A stretch of 64,000 bases of DNA, from contig CACRXP010000038.1 of the NCBI GenBank assembly GCA_902702965.1, positions 190,500 through 254,499 of the forward strand, written 5' to 3'. This document shows, piece by piece, positions 54,522 to 64,000 of this stretch (positions are counted from its first letter, which is position 1; every line of letters starts with the position of its first letter). This DNA comes from Spirometra erinaceieuropaei. Taxonomy: Eukaryota; Platyhelminthes; Cestoda; Diphyllobothriidea; Diphyllobothriidae. Made by a program: the position numbers and the translations under genes. A model generated the notes under the pieces. That model searched no databases and was not told where the DNA came from. It worked only from the letters and a program-made list of their open reading frames with translations.

Positions 54522-56234
54522 GTCGGCCCAATTCCCCTGGAATTTAGGGCAAAGTCGCCTTTAATCCGGAGGTCCATATTCGAAAGCCCTACCAAATATC
54601 TATTACTTTCTACAGCCTAGAAGAAACATTGCTTTTTAACATGGGTTCAGATTCCGTTCATCCACGAGATAAATGGCCATTTTCTCTCTATATAGGTTCC
54701 CGTTTGTACATTTTTTCTCTCCTTGGTAGAAGCGTCAATAAACTAGTTATTTGTCCATTGGTAGATGAATGTTAAACGTCTTTTACCAGACGCGCCTAGG
54801 AAACCGGGTTTACGCAACCACGTGCGTCTTTATATTTGACAGAAAGTAAACTCTCGGCTTAATTAGAGAGCGTTTGAACTACTAAATAAAGGTCTGCTAT
54901 TTGAGTCTCCGGGTTTTCCGGCCTGAGATTTACGATACTTGACTGACAGATGCAGGTACATGAAAAGTGGCATTCTCTTTCGCATAACCGTCGGTTGTAA
55001 TAACCCTCAGCTACTGGCGATCGCCTGTCGTCAGACCCGTGCACGAAAACTACATCAACATTGCCTATATGTCCTTCTAAGGCCTTTGAGAAAAACATAT
55101 GTAACACGAAGTCTGCAGTCATTTAATTCCAAAGTGCGTCTGAAATATGCAGAAGCGACTTCACTAGCCAAACGCGTTTTTCGTACTTCTCTACAGTAAG
55201 AGAGCAATGAACCACGCTCTCTTGGGCGTGTCAACTGCTGAAGAGGTCTGTTTTCTTTCATCCGTGCCTGGACTGTCACTTAAACTACGAAAAGCGCTCA
55301 GGTCTACTGATTCTGTGCACTATTTAGACCACGGTCAGGACTCAGATCTGACCTCAAGACCGTAAGGTTTAGGGATCATGAGAATGACAAGTGTGGATGC
55401 GACATGCGGTTCTTTAGAGCAGTAGAATGGGTGTGTTATTTTTTTCAAAACGTTAGAATTCCAGAAAAAGCTGAAATTTTCCGGAATTTCCCATGTTGAA
55501 TTTGTCCTCTTGCGATCAACCATAGACCGGGTGAGTTAACAAAACAAGTTAACCACTGTTTTTAGCGGTCACGGGTGTCAGTTGCTGCAACATTCACTAT
55601 AAACGGGTGTCAAAAATCTTTTACCCGATCTCTAACCGCATTATAGCAGTCTACTTGATACCTGGACATGTCAAATTTGAAAATATCAGCCCGAACCCTG
55701 TTTAAGCTTCGAGCCATTAGCAAAGCTGCACTGTGGTATTCTCCCCTCGGTCGCAAATTCGTTCCGAAATTTAAAAAAAAATTCGTACAGAATTTAAACC
55801 ATGCAAAATGTAGCCCCGTGAGCGGCACAACTCTTGCCTCATGCTGCACCGCTTCACACACGTTAATGGCATGGTAGTATTAAAGTTTCTTTCCACGATC
55901 TGAAGAGTAAGAAAATCTTGGAGTTCATCAGCGAGGTTTCAGGAGCGGGAAACCTTGTCTCGCTAAGCTGTGGATAATCATGTGATGCTGCAGAAAGTGT
56001 TCAAAACAGTTAGAACTTTGGGTACAGTCTTCATTAATTTCAAAAAATATGCCGTTTTTACCTAGGTGAATCCTACTTAATACATGTCAACTGGGTGATT
56101 GAGGGATCTGCCTTAAGTGACTATCCGACGTTCTTACGGACTGATGGGATTTCCCATAGAGAGTCCTGGAACGTAGAACGAACTTCCAAAGATAAAATCA
56201 TGATAGGCACAACATGGTCGTTTAAATTACATTG
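54522..56234. other. unassigned stretch
   Basis: Frames of 60-90 codons on both strands overlap one another (54859-55122 minus, 54939-55199 plus, 55610-55861 minus) without domains. I see no gene or family repeat. Confidence 0.3.
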
Positions 56235-56545
56235 GGTTTTACGTCCTTTGTTGGGTTGCTGTTGTTGTAAGCGAAAAATCCTGGTCATTTACTGTGTGGA
56301 CTGGGAGTGTGGTGGCACTCCTAGGTGCGGTTCCGGCCGTGCGATCCACTTGCGCCCTCACCTCACCCCCCACCCGATCTCCTTGACTCTGTCTTGACAC
56401 CGAGTCCAGATGGGGAGTGGGGAGGGAGAGAGTGCGGTAGACGCTGTGCAAGTCCACATTCCCTATAAACTAATTCACGCACAAGTCACCGTCCCTGCTC
56501 CAACTTTCAATGCAGCACATGGTGGACATAGTCGGAAACGACGGT
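56235..56545 (-). repeat. R2 dispersed repeat, minus copy
   Basis: Reverse complement reads GAGAGTTCGACCGTCG, CTATGTCCACCATGTGCTGC, GGGACGGTGACTTGTG, TAGTTTATAGGG, GCACAGCGTCTACCGCACTC and TCGGTGTCAAGACAGAG, followed by a GATCGCACGG block and CAGTAAATGACCAGGATTTT. That is R2 order, ending earlier than the long copies. Confidence 0.7.
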
Positions 56546-57179
56546 CGAACTCTCGGATTTTATGTACTTAAAGCTTTACCATAAAGTCAGGAAAGTGGTG
56601 TCACGGAAAATCGATAAGTTGCTCATACCTACCGCTAACTTGCGTAAATTTTGCTAACACTGTGCTTTGCAGTTGTGAAGGTGGCAAATGTACCATTCGT
56701 CAACTCCCCAGTACTTTCACTTACGAAATCGGTGCTACTGAAACGTAATTAGTGGTAAATATATGTTGCTTAACGCTTCTTCAACAGTAAGCCTTGTCAC
56801 TGCTATCAGGTTTATTAAATTATACCAAGTTGTACTCTTTATAACATCATAACAGTTCAGTTAAGTATACACCGGCCCTCCTGTTAATGCATTTTTAAGC
56901 ACAGTGTGTGCTCTCTATTTGGAAATCCCCTGTAATTTCAGTTTCAGTATAAAAATCATCATAATTTTTTGTGTTATTATCCTTCTTTGCGCATTCTTCT
57001 GCATTTATTCATACGAACTTTCCTACTTAATTAAACCGCTATCGTAAGTTAGGAATCGCATTAATCTCTGACATTAACTACTGTTGCTGCTACTGTGAAT
57101 TTCGGCATGCTATTCGGTCGTTTATCTGCGGATTGGGTGCAAAAAGTTTCTGTCTACAATCACTGTAGATCCTGAATTA

Positions 57180-57490
57180 TACAGACCACAGCTCCACTGA
57201 TAGCGAGCCAAATTGCAGAGTGATTTTCACCCAAAGAATCAGTAACGGTGTTGACTCGGGTGCGGACTAACATACACCCACCGCATCAAATGCGACCCCG
57301 AGCGATGGGTACGGAAGCTGCCAATTATAGTAGGCATGTGGCTGCATGACAACTGCGGCTCACAAATACTGCCCTCCTCGTTCCCCATCAGCCTTATGGG
57401 CGACTGTCTGTGGTAATAGGTTCACGTGAGAGTTCAAAGCGTCAGGCAAATAAACCTGTTCCAGTGATCGCTTCCTCTTCTGAGCTGCTC
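57180..57490 (+). mobile_element. Penelope-like element tail, degenerate
   Basis: Shares the tail landmarks of 18030-18470: GGGTGCGGACTAAC, CACCGCATCAAATG, GGAAGCTGCCAATTATAG, CACAAATACTGCCC, AGTTCAAAGCGTCAGGCAAA and TAAACCTGTTCCAGTGATCG, with a CCTCTTCTGAG end. The hammerhead core is not preserved (CTGTGGTAA in place of CTGATGA). Confidence 0.55.
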
Positions 57491-59934
57491 CCTGGAACTG
57501 ACCCCTTCGCCCGGTTGCAGTTTTTACATGCATATGCCAACTTCAAGTTGACCGTAAGCGTGGCTGTCTGTTGTGTACCAATAGATCGGTAAGGCAATTA
57601 GTGTCAGCCAAAAAAAATGGGAATCGAGGGTTTCACCTTGAAAATAACCCTCGTATTTTTAGAACATATAGGGATTAACCAGAGGATATTTTAGAAATTT
57701 AAAGCGGTCGGCTTAGGAAAAATATAGCTTTACTTTTTATTGGACATACAGAGAAATGGCATCTAGCGGGTGAGAATACAGCGGCCACCCATTTCAAATT
57801 CCCTACTGAAATCGATACAAATATTGCAGCCAGTAGTATTCTTATCACTTGCTAAGAGGAGGAAATCAGAAAACAATACTTGAGAGGCAAGACTACAACA
57901 ATTTCCCTAAATATCATGTCAAGTCACACTAAGTTTACTATTATCACGTAAATGGGTTAGCATGCAGTCCTCAGGTGGGATTTTTGTAGGCAAGACAGAC
58001 CGGGAAGCAAACTGATAGCTCGATAATTCTCTAGTTCGAATGAGAATAAATATGAAAGACATATGTGCAACGAATATCCAATAGCAGTTATACGGCACTA
58101 TGAAGTCGTATCATGCCATATCAGAGTATGACAATTATTCATTCCTTAGTTATATTATGTCTTCTAATTTACAAGCTCGGATGAACATTCTGACGTTGAG
58201 TTGGTGGATTTAACAATGTGGATATGCAAGCATAAGTACTTATTACTCTCGAGTGTCCTTAATTCTCTTTTCGACTTAGATGCATAGATCCTTCCCCCCT
58301 CCCGTTCGCTCCCTCTTCTAGTATACAGCGCTTCTCCACTGACTTCGGTCTTTTCAGACATTGTCCATTTTCCCTACCGTTTGGATACATTGCGCACAAT
58401 GCGAAGATTTCGGCTTGCTTCAAATTCGCTCCTTACACTTCTCCAACAACTCAAAAGCGGCTTTAATGGTTAAGTTAGTCGATTTTAAGAATAAATCAAT
58501 TTGCGAGTGGTGCATACTGGTTTTTGGTACCCGACTGGCCAGTGAAGACAACCAGTTTAACCAAACCGTAATTTAGCATTTGAATTTCGTCACATTCTAA
58601 ATTCAGACGTGGAAAAAACCGGATCAAGTAAGCGGAATATAGACTGCCGAAAGTCATCTTTCAAGCATTACGATTTACTCATTTTGTGGCAAAATATTGT
58701 CCACGTTGGGTGTTACAATTTTTTTAATTTTTTGGAATAAACTCGAACTTTGGGTAGAAAAACAGGTGAATACCCTCTGCGGACCGTATGTCAGGATTCA
58801 AGTAAAAAAGGAAGTTCCAGCTCCTGAAGCAGTTCCATGAAGTACGGTCGCATGAAGGCAAAATGCTGCCCAGTTATGTTTAGGATAAACGAAAACTTTG
58901 GCTAGTCGGTAATTTTAGATATTTTTTTTCAAGGGAAAGCTCAGCCCTTGATTTTAGCATTAAAAGAACACTTATCCGAAATTTTGGTCAAGATTGGCTT
59001 ACTGGCGAACTCTGGTGTGAAATCAAAAACTCAATTGCCGCACTTAAATTCAACCCTATCGAAAAAGACATTGTTCCCAAACAGCGTCCAGATAAATAAG
59101 CTCAAGACTGAGTACCACAAAAATGGTGTTATTTGTAATTTCACGAACCAAAGTGTGAAAATAGTTCTCAAAATGTTTGCCCCTGGACGAGAACGCAGTG
59201 TGCGACCTCACGCAAACAGTCTAGACCAGGCCATCGTGTAATACGGGAGCGGTTGTAAAAGGGGTTGAAGTATTGGGTTAAACGGCGGAAAGGAGAGCGC
59301 GATAAAAGGCCAATATTCGAAAAAAGGTTGTGTTTTCATAAAAGATTTTCCAATGAGTCCATTGATGACCTTCAAACGACGCAAAAATGTAAAGGTGGTG
59401 CTACTCAACGTCTAAATACCAACGGCTGATAAGCATAGCGCCATTGAGGGATTCGAGCAAGGCCAGAGATCAAGGGACCGGACTGATCAATCGCATCCCA
59501 AGGCCGGAAGTGGGGCGTTAAGCCTAGATGAACATGCATGGAATGCCGACCCAGCGACATCGTTATTAACGAAAATTGCAAGGGAACTGAACTAAGCGGC
59601 CCAGATGGCCAACAGGGGTAAGATTTAGAGGTATTCGTTTTCACGAAGGTATTTTTGAAGGGAATGATAAAAACTTAACAGAAGGCGAGCCAGGACAATG
59701 TCATAAAATTAAAAAGTTAATCACTTTTGAGTTTATGAATTTAGGTAATTTATGCATCTTGATGTAAAACCCGCCAACCATTTCCAGAGATAGACGTCTT
59801 CAGATCGATTCGCGGACTGCAGTGGAAAAGGTAAGGAGTGATTTTGAGATGCCTTAACTCACAAGACATTGTCAGGAAAGGAGGTTACTTCCAACAACTC
59901 AGATCTGTGTGTGCCGCAGGCAGATAAAACTATC
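57491..59934. other. unassigned stretch
   Basis: AT-rich. The 97-codon plus frame at 58948-59241 and others nearby lack domains and splice context. No repeat of the families above is seen. Confidence 0.3.
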
Positions 59935-60262
59935 AGACAGTTCGACCGTCCATTCCGACGGTTTCCACCGTGCGCTAAACAGAAAGGTGCAGCAGGCACG
60001 ATGACTTACGTGTGAATTAGCTTATAGTGACTGTAGACTTGCGCAACTTCTACCGCACACTCTCTTCCCACTCATCATCTAGGCTCGGTGTCAAGACATA
60101 GTCAAGAAGATCGGATGAGGGGGAGGGCGCAAGCGGGTGGCACGGTCGAGCCCGCACCTTGGCGTTCCATCCCATATCCTCTGGTCCATACAGCAAATGA
60201 TCAGGTTTTTGACCAACAACAATATCAGCACCCCAACAGGGGTCATAAGAACGAGGATGATG
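59935..60262 (+). repeat. R2 dispersed repeat
   Basis: Begins CAGACAGTTCGACCGTCC, then GTTTCCACCGTGCGCTAAAC, AGCAGGCACGATGACTTACG, TTATAGTGACTGTAGACTTG, CTACCGCACACTCTC, CTCGGTGTCAAGACATAGTC, GTGGCACGGTCGAGCC and CATACAGCAAATGATCAGG. The 187-codon plus frame at 60088-60651 begins inside it and is not supported as a gene. Confidence 0.7.
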
Positions 60263-61754
60263 ACCTGGCAGCCATGCTCACCACCCGTATACCCAGCGGG
60301 AGGGCAGGCGCATTTAACGGCAGAGAACCAGGTGTCAGGGAACTGCAGGCGCATACCAGGCTGCGAGAGCCATGGTTCGCTGATACTGTCATTGCACACG
60401 CTTGTAGACCTTTTGAGATGAAGCTATACGCAAGTAGATTAAATAGGAACGGTGTTGTCTTCCAACGCAGCAGACGTCGGGGGTGGAAGTCAGTAAGCAG
60501 TGGTTCGTTTCTGGAGAATAGCCGCCTGACTAGAGCGAAAATTATGAAAATGTTTCGGAGGCCTATGCAGAACAGCAAGCCCGTACACCGCAAGGAATTA
60601 TTAACATCAAACAACCTCTCCCCGCTACGTTTTTTATGTGAAAAATTTTGATATGTAACTTTTGGGTTATAGATTAACCGCTTTCCACCAGGAAGGTAGA
60701 GGGGAGGGTAAGGTGGTGGAGAGTGGATTGTGGTGTTTCACCGACAAAAAACTGAAAAAAACGACAAACGACCCGTGCCTACCAAGGTAGGATTGATGGA
60801 TAGTGGCCGCGTACCAAAGGTTTCCTATGGCGGTACAATGAATTGAATGGAAATGAGAAGTTTACGAAGTCATCAACAAGTCTAGTCATTGACAAGGAAA
60901 CCAGGTAATCGACAGTGGACCTGCCTCTGTCAAGGTGAAACCGGGGGATAAGGACTGTCTAATGAAGTTATCCGTGTGATGGACTGCAATGGGTTGACTT
61001 AAAGTAACCTGTCGTCAGCTGTTTCAATGATAAGTAAAGCTAGTAACGGACAGTGGACCGTTAATAACCACGACGAAACCGATTGCTGTTCGCCGTTTAC
61101 TAAAGGTTTCCGTGTAGGGGTGAAGTGAGTTGAGGCGAAATAACCTGTCGTAAGCTATGTCACTGACAATAAAACCGAGAAAGCGACAGTGAATCCGTCC
61201 CTGCCAGGGTTAGGCCACTGAATGGTGGCCGGTTGCTAAGGCTTACCATGCAGGGGTGCAAAGGGTTGACTCGGAGCCGGAGCTTCTATAGGAAGCCGTC
61301 GATAAGGAAGCCGAGTATTCGACTGATAAGCCTCCGACAAAAGATGCTGTCCAGGGCAATCTCTGAGGCGAAACTAAAGCCGCCCGAAAAGGAGAGAGGG
61401 TACAGATGGAAGCAGCCTTAATCTGTGCCGAGCATAATGGCCGAAAGAACACCCTTACTTCCACAAAATGAGTTGATAGTCATAAGTATTTTTCAAAATG
61501 CGGTGACATACTGCGTTCTCACTTTCCCCTGTACTAGCTGCTTGCACTTGTTTCCGACTCGCAATTACTGTGTACGTCCTAAAATGTGTAACCAAGCTTG
61601 CAGTCTGGAAATAAGTCTTCGAAACTGATATGGATAACTTTTAGGAATGTAAGCGTGGATAAGACAACTATGCCATTTAGGCGAAATACTTTTCACTGGA
61701 AATACGCGAAATTCATCATATAGGAAAGGAACTCACTGACAGTGCGCGGTGTAC
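60263..61754. other. unassigned stretch with weak internal tandem similarity
   Basis: From about 60800 to 61270, phrases recur at intervals of roughly 100 bases: GACAGTGGACC/CAGTGAATCC, CAAGGTGAAACC/CAGGGTTAGGCC, AACCTGTCGTCAGCT/AACCTGTCGTAAGCT and GGGTTGACT/GAGTTGAGG. This suggests an old, diverged tandem repeat. No gene is supported. Confidence 0.4.
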
Positions 61755-62760
61755 TTACTTAATTGGTACGGCAGCGATCATGCCTGATCTAGCCCGCCTC
61801 GATAATGGCCCGAATTGTACCTCTCCACGCGTGACGATCCGTGTCAGCAGATCTGGACAGTCCAACCCGTTCTCTTCGTCAACGACGGAGACCGAATAAC
61901 GACGGTCCAAGAGGCACCTCCGTGTCTTAACTAACTGTGTCGAGCCAGGTTTTGAACTGGCCCCCTCTTCGACGCCTCCAGTGGGGCAACGGTTCCCGAT
62001 CGAGGACAGTAACAGTGAACTCCTGAGGTGGACGACGAAGAGCATGCCCAAACCACCTCAGTCGTCTTTCTTGGATGGCCTGAGTTATACTTGCGATGCC
62101 TTCGCAGCGAACGCGGACTGTCTCATTTGAGACGAAGTCAGTGTACTTCACTCGAAGGATAATCCTCAAGCAGTGGTGGTCAAATACCTCCAGTTTTCGC
62201 TAGTCCTCCACGCGCACAGCCCAGCATTCGCAACCATAAAGGAGGATAGACCGGACAGACACACAGTACACGCGAATCCTAGTGGTGATGGCGAGGTCGC
62301 GTCGAAGGCTTTAGAAAACCCGTCGGGAAGCATTAGTTCGTGAGACAAAGTCATCCTTACTCTGCCCATTCGGCTGCAGCCTTACCCCGAGGTATAAAAA
62401 ACAGTCTACTTCTTCAAGTTGACAGCCATCAATCCCGAGAGGTGCCTTCTCCTGGTCAGGAATGCAGCTTGAAAACACTTTGGCCTTCCCAGCATCTATG
62501 AATAAACCACCTGATATAGCGACCTCGTTCACCCGTGACACCATAGACCGCAGATCACCAAAATTCGAAGCAAGTAAGGCCAAATCACCGGCATAGTTGA
62601 GATGAGTCAGTCGGCGTGTGGGCGCAAGTTCAACACCGTCACCTTCGTGCGCAGTGGGCTTATGAATAAACAGTTTCCCGGTCGGGTCATGCGTCTGAAC
62701 GTGCGCATATCGACACTCAAAGCCCATGTGCATGCTCTAGCACGCTCCTACAATGCATAC
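61755..62760 (-). pseudogene. decayed non-LTR retrotransposon, C-terminal RT and tail
   Basis: Minus frames in order: 62733-62311 gives RRLTHLNYAGDLALLASNFG (the YADD box with the first Asp changed to Gly), then EVAISGGLFIDAGKAKVFSS, an LEEVDCFLYLGVRL motif and SKDDFVSRTNASRRV. 62169-61927 gives ILRVKYTDFVSNETVR and QERRLRWFGHALRRPP, then LPHWRRRRGGQFKTWLDT. These are the palm end, thumb and C-terminal signature of RTE/Jockey-type LINEs common in flatworms. Frames are broken near 62310 and 62170, and the 5' part is missing. It is dead. Confidence 0.8.
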
Positions 62761-64000
62761 AGGGAAAAATTGTAAATTAGCACTCTTTTATTCAAACTGG
62801 TCATTGATAGTAAGCGACCGCAACGAGGAAAGAAGTGGCGTAACCGGATACATGGATGCGTATTGCGTACGGTAGTATTGTTGGTAAGTGGTAAGATGGA
62901 TTCGCTGTCTTTGCATAATCGCTGTCTGGAAAAGCGTTACGAACTCGAGTAGCTGGATTTTTATTGACCACTTACATATGATCGTGTGACCTGTAAAAGA
63001 AAATAAATAGAGAAACCGGAAAAAATATCCGAAGATTCTAAATGATTATCATCACTGAGGAGGTCGAGAGGGAGTGAAAATTCTATGCAAGCTCAGAAGA
63101 GCTCCAGGAGTATTACACAATTAATACATAACCCCAGAAATCGAAGAGTTTGCACTTCAGAAGTACTGTTCTGAGAAGTTCACAGGAAGTACTCATGTTT
63201 GTCAGTGTCATGGACGATAGGCCATAATGGAGATTCTTGTTGTAGGCGGCATTATAGTCTCATAAAGAAAGGTAGATAGGGGGGAAATATGGAACAAAAT
63301 TGTGCGCGTTCCCTTATTTCTTCCGCCAGTCATCCTGCTGTTGACGACAACAGGTTCAGATTGTCGGTAGTCCATAACAAAGCATCTGTTTTGCGACTCA
63401 CAAGTACAGATGGTAGACGAACGATTGAGAAAACGTCCGCAACATATCACTGGATAGGGCCTTAAACACTGGGATTCTCCTAAGCTGCTGGAACTGCAAA
63501 CCGCTGAGGAACGATCACTCAACTCTGAAGGTCGGGCTGAGGGTACGTTATCTTGTAAGAAGTGAATTTAGTGATCTGCGAGCACCTAAGAAAGAGAGTA
63601 CTCTGTGCACAGAATACTATGCGTACTGTCGTATTATTAGTAGTCAATATGGGCTAAGTCCGGTGGGCTTAAGCATAGACCGAGCTGTTGCACAGTACGC
63701 CTTGCAGTCCGAGCATTACGTTGTCACCAACAAATATGTCTTCCACATCGTCTAGGCAGTCACTGAGGTACCTCCCCGTGGCTACTGCCCCGTCAACCGT
63801 AGTTACCTCGACTGCAATTTGTCTGCTGCGTTGGGGAACACATTTGGACTAATGAGAGCCACTGGTCCCGCTTAAAATCGACTTGAACGCACAACGCACA
63901 TTTACTGTCTTGGTCACGGATTCCTGTTCCACATTGCAGCTAAACTTAGTGCGACATTTTTTGCCTGAGCATCCGCGGTTGACGGAGTTGTCTTTCTTAT
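62761..64000. other. unassigned stretch to the window end
   Basis: A 104-codon minus frame at 63208-63522 has no domain. No repeat from the families above is recognised. Confidence 0.3.

Noticed and set aside
54880..54950. Possible third tRNA-like SINE (GAGAGCGTTTGAACTACTAA)
   Set aside because: There is no recognisable T-arm/B box at the right distance and no matching tail.
60088..60651. 187-codon plus frame
   Set aside because: It starts within an R2 repeat and has no domain; a 123-codon frame lies antisense to it.
1..64000. CRISPR arrays, bacterial operons, rRNA genes
   Set aside because: No regular short direct repeats with spacers, no ribosomal RNA signatures, and the gene structure is clearly eukaryotic with introns.

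Overview
The window looks like a repeat-rich animal genome scaffold with long introns, GT-AG splice sites and few genes. The closest fit is a parasitic flatworm, probably a tapeworm. This rests on the mix of Penelope-like elements, degenerate LINEs, tRNA-derived SINEs and degenerate TTAGGG-type tracts, and on the style of the one large gene. The organism is an inference, not read directly.

Layout. Positions 1-22.4 kb are almost gene-free. They hold five copies of a ~1 kb element with very long terminal inverted repeats (family R1, TA-flanked), two to three copies of a 300-550 bp dispersed repeat (R2), a decayed CR1/Jockey-like LINE (8.3-10.2 kb, minus), Penelope-like element (PLE) fragments and tails (13.5-14.3, 17.9-18.5 and 19.5-19.7 kb), and one small predicted membrane-protein gene (12.36-12.87 kb, minus). 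Positions 22.5-50.5 kb hold one large plus-strand gene that I read as an NWD1/NWD2-like protein: an N-terminal alpha/beta domain, a NACHT-like region, a winged-helix region and WD repeats. Positions 50.5-64 kb are again repeats: R1, R2, an R4 MITE, a PLE tail and a second LINE.

The large gene is present in two versions because the scaffold appears to contain both haplotypes in series. Copy A (23745-36880) and copy B (36973-47111) start at the same base after N gaps, and copy A ends at the base where B continues. This is what a linearised heterozygous assembly bubble looks like. Exons a-d and the start of exon e occur in both copies with matching splice sites and phases; only B continues into the complete 4 kb last exon. 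Copy B carries two deletions (about 2.6 and 1.1 kb), each with one breakpoint inside an R1 long-inverted-repeat element.

Most notable points: (1) the NACHT region seems to lack both Walker A and Walker B, in both haplotypes, while the exons look under purifying selection, so it may be a pseudo-NTPase; (2) the R1 family and its association with haplotype deletions; (3) PLE tails with hammerhead-ribozyme-like cores, including a head-to-head pair forming a ~200 bp near-perfect palindrome; (4) a degenerate telomere-like tract framed by inverted repeats.
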